From Desulfobacterales bacterium (GTDB lineage: Bacteria; Desulfobacterota; Desulfobulbia; Desulfobulbales; BM004), in contig JAAXQI010000254.1 in NCBI GenBank assembly GCA_012974315.1, forward strand, positions 1-5,788: a stretch of DNA of 5,788 nucleotides, written 5' to 3'. Position numbers and translations under genes: made by a program. Of the stretch, positions 1 through 5,777 are shown piece by piece. Below the pieces are notes generated by a model. It was given only the letters and a program-made list of their open reading frames with translations. It was not told where the DNA came from and did no database searches. How positions within the stretch are numbered: position 1 is the first letter of the stretch; every line of letters starts with the position of its first letter.

Positions 1-21
1 TTTTACATCGATATAAGAGGG

Positions 22-588
22 TTACTGATTCTGATTCACTGCATTCATAGCTGCCGAGATTCCCTGTTTAACCATGATTTTTATTCCATCAACCACAGCT
101 GCCATTTTTTGAGTAATTATCTCATGTTCATCAGCTCCGAATCTGGCTAATACGTATTTTTCAGGTGGAATTAATGGGGCAGGTCGGCCAATACCAATTT
201 TTACACGTGGGAAATCCCTGGTGCCAAGATGCTCAATACAGGAACGAACTCCTTTATGACCACCAGCGCCACCGCCTGATACTATTTTTATCCGGCCAAG
301 TGGCATATCCAGATCATCATGAATGACAATAATATTGTCTGTTGATATTTTGTAATAGTGTGCAACTGCCGCCACGGCAGTGCCACTACCATTCATAAAT
401 GTTTCAGGCCTAAGCAAAACAACAGATTCATTCCAGATAACAGTTTTAGTTATCAAGGCCTTCCATTTGGATTCTGCAAAAGATACTTTGCTTCCATGGG
501 CAAGATAATCCAGCAGCATAAAACCGACATTATGCCTGGTGTCTGCATACTGAAGCCCTGGATTACCGAGACCGACAATTAAGTACAT
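22..588 (-). CDS. pth: Peptidyl-tRNA hydrolase
   Basis: Cytosolic enzyme that cleaves the ester bond of peptidyl-tRNAs dropped by stalled ribosomes, recycling tRNA and peptide. The 188-residue product is close to the usual length of about 190. It shows the family signatures in order: GLGNPG at 6-11 with Asn9, the catalytic His19 in TRHNVGF, FMN at 64-66 (Met65, Asn66), the HDD box at 90-92 with Asp91, then GGAGGHKG at 106-113 and GIGRP at 132-136. By my alignment from memory, Lys112 replaces the substrate-contacting asparagine of the Escherichia coli enzyme (Asn114). The ATG at 588 is followed at once by the conserved first beta strand, so the start is secure. An AGGA ribosome binding site lies at 599-602, spaced rather far (10 nt). 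A strong terminator separates the gene from rplY upstream, and I see no convincing promoter of its own. The stop is TAA. Confidence 0.96.
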   Translation of the reverse strand: MYLIVGLGNPGLQYADTRHNVGFMLLDYLAHGSKVSFAESKWKALITKTVIWNESVVLLRPETFMNGSGTAVAAVAHYYKISTDNIIVIHDDLDMPLGRIKIVSGGGAGGHKGVRSCIEHLGTRDFPRVKIGIGRPAPLIPPEKYVLARFGADEHEIITQKMAAVVDGIKIMVKQGISAAMNAVNQNQ

Positions 589-653
589 TTCAAAAAGGTC
601 CTGTTGTAAAATTGATCATTTCTACAAGAAACAATATAATATTGGTTGCCATC

Positions 654-693
654 AAATAAAAAGGCCGGGAAAGATACTGTCTGTTTCCCGGCC
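654..693 (-). terminator. Intrinsic terminator after rplY
   Basis: A perfect 10-bp GC-rich stem is formed by 663-672 and 684-693, with an 11-nt loop. Read on the minus strand, the stem is followed immediately by five U (658-662), then A and three more U. It begins 33 nt beyond the rplY stop codon. On the plus strand no U-tract follows, so it acts for minus-strand transcription only. It should end most transcripts coming from prs-rplY before pth. Confidence 0.9.
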
Positions 694-726
694 AAACCTG
701 CTATTTGAAGAATAGTTTCGTAATTA

Positions 727-1407
727 TCATTCCTCAGTTGATGCAGCCGGTTCTTCAGCCTTAGATTCTCCCTCGGGAGTTGCCTCAGTGCCTTCTTCAG
801 TCTCGCCTTCCTCTTCTTCAACTTCTTCTTCCACCTCAGCCTTTGGTGCAATAACTGCAACACAGACCCTACCCAGTTCTTCTTCAAGAGTAACATTCTC
901 TGGTATTGGCAAATCCCCGCACGTAATACCGGGGCCTCCCACTTCCAATGGAGTAACATCTACAGTAATCTCATCCAGGATGTCTAAAGGCAGCCCTTTA
1001 ATTTTTACAGTATATGCCATAATGTTCAGGATGCCACCCAGATCAACCCCTTTTGCAGTTCCGGCATACACAATAGGAACCTCCATAACGATTTCCTTTT
1101 CCAATTCAATTTCAAGAAAATCAACATGCAGTACAGCATCTGAAACAGGGTGTGTTTGAATATCTTTAATCAACACGTAATGCTTTTTCTTGCTCTTGTC
1201 GCCTTCAATATCAAGGCTCAAAACAACATTATGGCCATGAAGTTTCAAAAGGTCTCTGGTAAGAGTTTTTTCATCCATGGCAAGCGCTATAGGTTCCATT
1301 TTGCATCCGTAAAGAATAGCAGGTGCATATCCACTTAGCCTCAACTGATGGGTAGGCCCTTTACCAAAACCCTGTCGTAATATGGCAGTCATATCCTGTT
1401 GTATCAT
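727..1407 (-). CDS. rplY: 50S ribosomal protein L25 (bL25, CTC/TL5 type)
   Basis: Ribosomal protein that binds 5S rRNA in the large subunit. The 226-residue product is the long, two-domain CTC/TL5 form, not the roughly 94-residue L25 of enteric bacteria. The N-terminal L25 domain covers about 1-98, with the glycine-containing RQGFGKG at 11-17, the PAILYG strand at 29-34 and the family signature KDIQTHPVSDAVLHVDF at 81-97. The C-terminal TL5 beta domain covers about 103-188. The last 36 residues (191-226) form an acidic low-complexity tail with 18 glutamates, probably disordered. The start ATG at 1407 has a very strong ribosome binding site, AAGGAGG at 1416-1422, 8 nt away, which favours it over Met6. 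The gene lies 112 nt after prs and before an intrinsic terminator. A terminator-like hairpin precedes its ribosome binding site. The stop is TGA. Confidence 0.96.
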   Translation of the reverse strand: MIQQDMTAILRQGFGKGPTHQLRLSGYAPAILYGCKMEPIALAMDEKTLTRDLLKLHGHNVVLSLDIEGDKSKKKHYVLIKDIQTHPVSDAVLHVDFLEIELEKEIVMEVPIVYAGTAKGVDLGGILNIMAYTVKIKGLPLDILDEITVDVTPLEVGGPGITCGDLPIPENVTLEEELGRVCVAVIAPKAEVEEEVEEEEGETEEGTEATPEGESKAEEPAASTEE

Positions 1408-1415
1408 TTTTGTTT

Positions 1416-1466
1416 CCTCCTTAAAAAAAGATGACCAGAAAGATTGAAAACAGCAATCTTCTGACC
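1416..1466 (-). promoter_or_regulatory. Terminator-like hairpin fused to the rplY ribosome binding site
   Basis: In the minus-strand RNA, the arm from 1454-1466 pairs with the arm from 1433-1446. This gives 7 bp next to a 7-nt loop, one bulged U, then 6 more bp, two of them G-U. The hairpin is followed by AUC and seven U (1423-1429). The last U of that run begins the UAAGGAGG Shine-Dalgarno element of rplY (1416-1423). The structure looks like an intrinsic terminator for prs, but no promoter can fit between it and rplY. rplY must therefore be reached by read-through. It could act as an attenuator, a partial terminator that lowers rplY relative to prs, or an RNA-processing or stability hairpin. 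Confidence 0.6.
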
Positions 1467-1519
1467 CTGTATCTCCAAATCAATTAATCAACAAATTCAA
1501 TTATTACTTTCCCAAACTA

Positions 1520-2458
1520 TTAAACGAACAGAGAACTCACTGAGTCTTCAGAATGAATTCTTCCAATCGCCTCTCCCAGGAGTTTTGAAACAGAAAGCAC
1601 TGTTATCTTGTCACATTCCTTGGCCTTACTGTGTAACGGTATGCTGTTCGTTATAACGAGCGACTTAATCACCGATGCTTCAAGCCGTTCTATAGCCGGC
1701 CCCGAAAGTACACCATGGGAGCAACAGGCATGCACTTCAGCGGCACCAGCCTCCATCAGCATTCCAGCAGCACTACAGAGGGTCCCTGCCGTATCAACCA
1801 TATCATCAAGCAATATAGCGGTCTTTCCCTCAACATCACCGATAACATTCATGGCTTTAGACTCATTGGGCCGATCACGGCGCTTATCAATAATTGCAAG
1901 ATCCGTTTTTAAACGCTTGGCAAAGGCACGTGTTCTTTCAACACCTCCGGCATCAGGAGAAACCATAATCACATTATTAAAAGCCTTATTAATATACTCA
2001 AGTAACACTGGAGCCGCATAGAGATGATCGACAGGAATATTAAAAAATCCTTGGATCTGTCCGGCATGAAGATCCATTGCCAGAACCCTTCGCACCCCAA
2101 CAACCATCAACATTTCAGCAACAACTTTAGCTGTTATGGGCACACGGGGGGCGACTTTTCTATCCTGCCTGGCATATCCATAATATGGCAGAACAGCGGT
2201 AATCCTTCTAGCCGAGGCACGGCGCAGTGCGTCAACCATGATTACCAGTTCCATTAAATGATCATTTACCGGGGGACATGTGGGTTGAATGACAAACACA
2301 TCCGCTCCCCGCACATTCTCTCCAATCTCAATAAATATTTCGCCGTCACTGAATCGCCTGACTTCAACTTTCGACAGGGAAATATTGAGGTGATCACAAA
2401 TATCTTTCGCTAATTCCGGATTGGCATTTCCAGAAAACACTTTAATAGTTTTAGGCAT
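1520..2458 (-). CDS. prs: Ribose-phosphate pyrophosphokinase (PRPP synthetase)
   Basis: Makes 5-phosphoribosyl 1-pyrophosphate from ribose 5-phosphate and ATP, the cytosolic precursor for purines, pyrimidines, histidine, tryptophan and NAD. The 312 residues match the usual class I length of about 315. Visible signatures are FSGNANPELA at 8-17, RFSDGE at 35-40, the ATP-contact segment YARQDRK at 95-101, DLHAGQIQGFF at 129-139 with His131, SPDAGGVERTR at 167-177, the catalytic flexible-loop DKRR at 191-194 (Lys192, Arg194) and the PRPP-binding loop DDMVDTAGT at 218-226. The ATG at 2458 fits the family N-terminus. Its ribosome binding site is weak (AAAGAG only 2 nt from the start). It follows tRNA-Gln by 85 nt with no terminator between them, so it is probably expressed from the tRNA promoter. 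The stop is TAA. Confidence 0.98.
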   Translation of the reverse strand: MPKTIKVFSGNANPELAKDICDHLNISLSKVEVRRFSDGEIFIEIGENVRGADVFVIQPTCPPVNDHLMELVIMVDALRRASARRITAVLPYYGYARQDRKVAPRVPITAKVVAEMLMVVGVRRVLAMDLHAGQIQGFFNIPVDHLYAAPVLLEYINKAFNNVIMVSPDAGGVERTRAFAKRLKTDLAIIDKRRDRPNESKAMNVIGDVEGKTAILLDDMVDTAGTLCSAAGMLMEAGAAEVHACCSHGVLSGPAIERLEASVIKSLVITNSIPLHSKAKECDKITVLSVSKLLGEAIGRIHSEDSVSSLFV

Positions 2459-2543
2459 AACTCTTTACTGGTATAGTTTTTTTATTTAATCACATCTGCC
2501 AATTCTTTATCATCCCAACATTTATGGCAAATTATTTTTTTTG

Positions 2544-2618
2544 TGGCTGGGGCGGGAGGATTCGAACCTCCGAATGCAGGCACCAAAAACCTGTGTCTTA
2601 CCGCTTGACGACGCCCCA
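2544..2618 (-). tRNA. tRNA-Gln, anticodon UUG
   Basis: The minus strand folds into a full cloverleaf of 75 nt including an encoded CCA (2544-2546). The acceptor stem TGGGGCG (2612-2618) pairs with CGCCCCA (2548-2554), and the discriminator is G (2547). The anticodon stem pairs CAGGT with GCCTG (one G-U) around the loop TTTTGGT, placing anticodon TTG at 2584-2586. The T arm carries the invariant GGTTCGAATCC. The sequence closely resembles Escherichia coli glutamine tRNA, including the weak first U-A acceptor pair typical of tRNA-Gln. It lies between ispE and prs and is probably cut from a longer tRNA-prs transcript. I see no attachment-site duplication or integrase beside it. Confidence 0.98.
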
Positions 2619-2709
2619 ATGTGCTCTTTTTTTAAAAGCCGTAAAAATATCTTCAAAATATCCGGCTCTGATCTACAACATTTAGAACGATTCCCCGAAC
2701 CAAAAAAAT

Positions 2710-2738
2710 ATTATATATTTTTACTGAAAGACAATCAA
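2710..2738 (-). promoter_or_regulatory. Predicted sigma70 promoter for tRNA-Gln (and prs)
   Basis: On the minus strand a -35 box TTGATT (2733-2738) is followed, after exactly 17 nt, by a perfect -10 box TATAAT (2710-2715). Transcription should start near 2703, about 85 nt before the tRNA 5' end. The -35 box overlaps the ispE stop codon (2735-2737), so the promoter is packed against the end of that gene. The spacer is A/T-rich and has no extended -10 TG. This is the best promoter match I found in the window. Because no terminator follows the tRNA, it may also drive prs and rplY. Confidence 0.75.
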
Positions 2739-3631
2739 GGAATATACGGTCTGGCAAGAAATACATTTTTCCCAAATTTTTTACTCAACTGCATAATACT
2801 GCGCTGAGCATCTTCCTCACTTGCAAACAACCCAAAAACAGTAGGCCCACTGCCGCTCATCAAAGATGTTACGGCGCCACCCTTCTTCAATTCCTTCTTA
2901 AGATCTCCTATCTCCGGAAAGCGATTAATTGTAACCACTTCGAGATCATTGCCAAGTTCCTCATATAAACTGGGGGCTGCGGCATGAAAATCCTTAGTCG
3001 TTTTTTGATCCCGCGCTAAGATATATGTATTGGAGTTGGATGTCAACGGGAAATTCTCATACACCCATTTCGTGGAAACTCCAAACCCGGGGTTTACCAG
3101 CACAATCGACAACCCCCTCATGGGCAGAACCTGCTGAATACAGTCACCAATTCCAGTAGCCATTGCAGCACTGCAATCCTGTACAAAAAATGGCACATCT
3201 GCTCCCAACGGCCTGGCAATGTCTATTAATTGTTCCCGGGCCAAATTGGCATTTAAAAGTGTGTTCAAGCCAGTGATCACAGCAGCAGCATCACTGCTGC
3301 CGCCACCCAGTCCGGCAGCTACGGGAATGTTTTTCTCCAGAATAATTTTTATTCCTGGCTTAATCCCTGTAGCAGAAAAAAAAGCATGGGCTGCCCTGTA
3401 AGCAAGATTTTCCCGATCTTCTGGAAGTGTATTCCCTGGACAGGATAATGAAATTTGCTCCCCTTGCCTGGATAAATGCAGAATATCAAAGAGCTCAATC
3501 TTCTGCATGAGGCTTTCAATTTCATGATAGCCGTCAGGTCGGCGATTTAAAACTTTTAAGAAGAGGTTTATCTTAGCTGGAGCCTTCAAGGTAAGGCTGG
3601 AGAAACTGTCTCTTTGAGTTATTTCTTTCAC
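2735..3631 (-). CDS. ispE: 4-diphosphocytidyl-2-C-methyl-D-erythritol kinase
   Basis: GHMP-family kinase of the methylerythritol phosphate pathway. It phosphorylates the 2-hydroxyl of CDP-methylerythritol with ATP in the cytosol, on the way to isoprenoids. The 298 residues are near the family norm of about 285. Signatures are APAKINLFL at 17-25 with catalytic Lys20, RPDGYHEIESLM at 31-42, the glycine-rich ATP loop PVAAGLGGGSSDAAA at 103-117, GADVPFF at 143-149 with catalytic Asp145, and the C-terminal SGSGPTVFG at 259-267. The predicted start is GTG at 3631, preceded in frame by a TAG only two codons upstream. No clear ribosome binding site is seen, so the exact start is less certain than the identity. 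A later start such as TTG at codon 15 is possible but would leave almost nothing before the conserved strand. It lies 65 nt after the DUF1844 gene. Confidence 0.95.
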   Translation of the reverse strand: MKEITQRDSFSSLTLKAPAKINLFLKVLNRRPDGYHEIESLMQKIELFDILHLSRQGEQISLSCPGNTLPEDRENLAYRAAHAFFSATGIKPGIKIILEKNIPVAAGLGGGSSDAAAVITGLNTLLNANLAREQLIDIARPLGADVPFFVQDCSAAMATGIGDCIQQVLPMRGLSIVLVNPGFGVSTKWVYENFPLTSNSNTYILARDQKTTKDFHAAAPSLYEELGNDLEVVTINRFPEIGDLKKELKKGGAVTSLMSGSGPTVFGLFASEEDAQRSIMQLSKKFGKNVFLARPYIP

Positions 3632-3696
3632 GAACTAAGGGCCATAATACTGAAAAACTTGTTAAGTGATGATCTGACTTTTTTTGTAGGCAAGGT

Positions 3697-4017
3697 TCAT
3701 TCACTTTGGGAAGCTTTTGCGACATATCTCATTTTTAAATCATAAAGAGCATTTTTCAAAAGGGCCTGCTCTTCCTCGTTTAAATTTCCCTCTGTTTTTT
3801 CCTCCAGTAATTGAAGCGTATCAATTGTATGCTTAACCAGAACCAGATCCTGCTGTTTCTTCCCGGTTGTCGGATCACTTATCTCACCGAGGTAGAAAAG
3901 AGCTGAGGTATTTAGAGACATGACAAATGCCGTGAAAGTCACCTCCGGCATAACACATTTGCCTTCCTTTCTTACCTGGCCTTTCGGGCAAGGTTTGCAT
4001 TCATCCTTATTCTCCAT
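3697..4017 (-). CDS. DUF1844 family protein with N-terminal cysteine cluster
   Basis: A 106-residue protein of the DUF1844 family, whose function is unknown to me. The family core is recognisable from PEVTFTAFVMSLNTSALFYLGE (24-45), through a predicted long helix starting near VKHTIDTLQLLEEKTEGNL (61-79), to the closing ALYDLKMRYV (90-99). It is a small, probably cytosolic, helical protein with no signal peptide. Ahead of the core is a Lys/Cys-rich segment with Cys7, Cys10 and Cys21 (CxxC then C), which could bind a metal but lacks an obvious fourth ligand. I chose ATG at 4017 because GAGGTGA sits ahead of it at ideal spacing (4023-4029). The in-frame GTG at 4026, which would add three residues, lies inside that ribosome binding site. 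It follows serA by 73 nt. The stop is TGA. Confidence 0.88.
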   Translation of the reverse strand: MENKDECKPCPKGQVRKEGKCVMPEVTFTAFVMSLNTSALFYLGEISDPTTGKKQQDLVLVKHTIDTLQLLEEKTEGNLNEEEQALLKNALYDLKMRYVAKASQSE

Positions 4018-4022
4018 GCTGG

Positions 4023-4029
4023 TCACCTC
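4023..4029 (-). promoter_or_regulatory. Ribosome binding site that fixes the DUF1844 start
   Basis: GAGGTGA on the minus strand matches the 16S anti-Shine-Dalgarno complement over seven bases. It ends 5 nt before ATG at 4017, with the GAGG core 8 nt away. The alternative GTG start at 4026-4024 is embedded in this element, so it is unlikely to be used. Confidence 0.75.
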
Positions 4030-4043
4030 GGTTTTAATTATCT

Positions 4044-4068
4044 GGGGACAGATTTGAAATCTGTCCCC
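4044..4068. repeat. Perfect palindrome, candidate REP-type unit
   Basis: Two 12-bp arms (4044-4055 and 4057-4068) are perfect inverted copies around one central base. Each arm is GGGGACAGATTT when read inward. The RNA of either strand would fold into a tight, stable hairpin. In the minus-strand message it lies 22 nt after the serA stop codon and 14 nt before the DUF1844 ribosome binding site. No U-tract follows it on the minus strand, so it is a poor intrinsic terminator there. From memory, related GGGGACAG palindromes are scattered widely in Desulfobacterota and some other genomes, some beside IS200-like (REP-associated) transposase genes. No transposase is present here and there is only one copy in the window. 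Confidence 0.7.
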
Positions 4069-4090
4069 TTCATTTTATAACAGACTCAGG

Positions 4091-5692
4091 TTATATTTCT
4101 GCGTAATGAGGAAGCACTAAAGCCATTGCATCATCAATATGTTCCAGTTGCTGTACTGTTTTTAAGAGCTCCTTGCTGATTATGCTGTCTGTATTGAGCA
4201 GAATAATATTCAGACCCTTTTCCATTTCACGCCCCACCGTCATCCTCGAAATATTAACCCCATGACTACCCAGGGTTGTACCCAGCACACCTATAACACC
4301 AGGAACATCCTTGTTATAGACGAAAAGCATGGGTCCGGTTGGAAGGGCTTCCAGGCGGAAAGTATTCATTCTTACCAACCGGGGTTCATTCTTGCCGAAA
4401 ACCGTTCCGGCCAATATATTCTCCCCCTCCGTTGTCTTTACCCTGATAGAAAGAAGACTGGTAAAATCATCGGAATGACCGGTTCTTGATTCCACTACAC
4501 GGATGCCTCTTTCCTTCGCTATGATGGGCGCATTGACATAATTTACCGCATCCTGCAGGATCGGTGTGAATAACCCTTTGAGGAAAGCTACTGTAATAGG
4601 GTTGGTGGTCAGCTCTTCAAATTCGCCGATATATTCCAGGTTGATCTCTTCCACACCGCCTCTGGCAATCTGCATATGAAAAGAACCCAGCATTTCGGCC
4701 AGGGTAAGATACGGTCCAACTTTTGAGAGAATATCACTACTGACAGATGGTACATTCACCGCATTACTCACCACGCCGGTTTTCAGATATTCTCCTATCT
4801 GCTTGGCAATGGCAACAGCGACATTTTCCTGAGCCTCACTTGTTGAAGCACCGAGATGTGGTGTGCATATAAAGTTATCCAGTCCCAGCAGTGGGCAGTT
4901 TTCCTTTGTTGTGGGCTCCTGGGCAAATACGTCCAGGCCCGCCCCGGCAATCTCTCCAGTCGTGAGAGCTTCGTACAGGGCATCTTCATCAACTACTCCA
5001 CCGCGGGCACAGTCAATGAGCATAGCATCCATTTTCATGCTCTTGAATTCTGCTGTAGAAATGAGGTTTTTGGTATCCTTGGTCATGGGCACATGCACTG
5101 AAATGAAATCTGCTCTCTTGCAGACCTCATCGATGGTTGTCAGTTCTGCCCCAATTTTTTTGACAAGTTCTTCAGGCATATAGGGGTCATAGGCAATCAC
5201 TTTCATTTTCAACCCCTGGGCTCTTTCGGCAAATATACTTCCAATCCGGCCTATGCCGATAATTCCCATGGTCTTGCCGGTCAATTCACGACCCATGAAT
5301 TTTTTCTTTTCCCATTTGCCATCCTTCATAGAGGCTGTGGCTTGTGGAATGTTCCGGGCAAGAGAGACCATCATGGCGATGGCATGCTCAGCAGCAGTAG
5401 TCGAATTGCCGTCCGGGGCATTCATTACCACAATGCCACGCTTACTGGCGGCAGCAATATCCACATTATCCAGACCAATACCGGCCCGGCCCACAACTTT
5501 CAGGTTTGTAGCCGCTTCAATGATCTCAGCTGTCACCTGGGTGGCACTCCGTATAACCAGCCCATCATATTCCGGAATTATTTTTTTCAGCTCCTCAGGA
5601 GCCAAACCGGTTTTAATGTCTACCTCAAGGCCGACCTCCTGGAGAATCTCTGCTCCAATGGGGGCTAAATTATCACTTATCAGAACCTTCAT
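4091..5692 (-). CDS. serA: D-3-phosphoglycerate dehydrogenase, long ACT-domain form
   Basis: Catalyses the first committed step of serine synthesis, oxidising 3-phosphoglycerate to 3-phosphohydroxypyruvate with NAD. The 533 residues match the long form. The substrate/catalytic domain (about 1-98 and 290-315) flanks a nucleotide-binding domain (about 99-289). An intervening ASB-like domain (about 318-450) and a C-terminal ACT domain (about 455-533) follow. Key sites are RAGIGLDN at 69-76, the Rossmann GIGRIG at 146-151, the NAD-ribose acidic Asp169, and the catalytic triad Arg230 (CARGG), Glu259 (QEP) and His279 (TPHLG). The ACT domain contains KDVPGVIGVLGTTLGSHGVN at 461-480 and would be the site of serine feedback if inhibition is present. 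The ATG at 5692 has a strong ribosome binding site, AAGGAG at 5698-5703, 5 nt away. It is the first of the co-directional genes here. The stop is TAA. Confidence 0.98.
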   Translation of the reverse strand: MKVLISDNLAPIGAEILQEVGLEVDIKTGLAPEELKKIIPEYDGLVIRSATQVTAEIIEAATNLKVVGRAGIGLDNVDIAAASKRGIVVMNAPDGNSTTAAEHAIAMMVSLARNIPQATASMKDGKWEKKKFMGRELTGKTMGIIGIGRIGSIFAERAQGLKMKVIAYDPYMPEELVKKIGAELTTIDEVCKRADFISVHVPMTKDTKNLISTAEFKSMKMDAMLIDCARGGVVDEDALYEALTTGEIAGAGLDVFAQEPTTKENCPLLGLDNFICTPHLGASTSEAQENVAVAIAKQIGEYLKTGVVSNAVNVPSVSSDILSKVGPYLTLAEMLGSFHMQIARGGVEEINLEYIGEFEELTTNPITVAFLKGLFTPILQDAVNYVNAPIIAKERGIRVVESRTGHSDDFTSLLSIRVKTTEGENILAGTVFGKNEPRLVRMNTFRLEALPTGPMLFVYNKDVPGVIGVLGTTLGSHGVNISRMTVGREMEKGLNIILLNTDSIISKELLKTVQQLEHIDDAMALVLPHYAEI

Positions 5693-5747
5693 AGTCTCTC
5701 CTTTATTCTCAGCAAATACCGGTACTCATCAACCGGATAGTATCACA

Positions 5748-5777
5748 GTTATAATTTGATTCGGGTTTCTTCCCCAA
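5748..5777 (-). promoter_or_regulatory. Weak candidate promoter for serA
   Basis: On the minus strand TTGGGG (5772-5777) and TATAAC (5748-5753) are separated by 18 nt. This would give a 5' leader of about 50 nt before serA. The -10 box is good but the -35 matches the consensus only in TTG. A small 5-bp inverted repeat (CCGGT/ACCGG, 5719-5723 and 5732-5736) lies in the leader. The true promoter could be outside the window. Confidence 0.35.

Noticed and set aside
1..21. Start of another gene downstream of pth
   Set aside because: Only 21 bases remain and the single minus-strand ATG there is followed at once by TAA; nothing can be called.
788..1159. Serine-rich plus-strand open frame opposite rplY
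   Set aside because: The serine run is the reverse complement of the glutamate codons of the L25 acidic tail. It is not a gene.
2485..2503. Sigma54-like TTGGCA segment before prs
   Set aside because: The -12 GC element is missing at the right distance, and as a sigma70 -35 box the nearest -10-like TATACC is 21 nt away.
2544..2618. tRNA-Gln as an integration (att) site for a mobile element
   Set aside because: No integrase, no duplicated 3' tRNA end and no foreign-looking cargo; both flanks are housekeeping genes.
2637..2667. Possible small terminator in the leader between the promoter and tRNA-Gln (AGCCG/CGGCT, then four U)
   Set aside because: Only 5 bp around a 21-nt loop that contains a direct repeat rather than a stem; too weak, and it would silence the tRNA.
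5719..5736. Short CCGGT/ACCGG inverted repeat in the serA leader as a riboswitch or operator
   Set aside because: Only 5 bp with an 8-nt loop; no known riboswitch architecture fits in the roughly 95 nt visible.
5253..5759. 168-codon plus-strand open frame opposite the 5' part of serA
   Set aside because: It lies antisense to a clear serA coding sequence, has no family resemblance and no ribosome binding site that I see. It is a codon-bias shadow.
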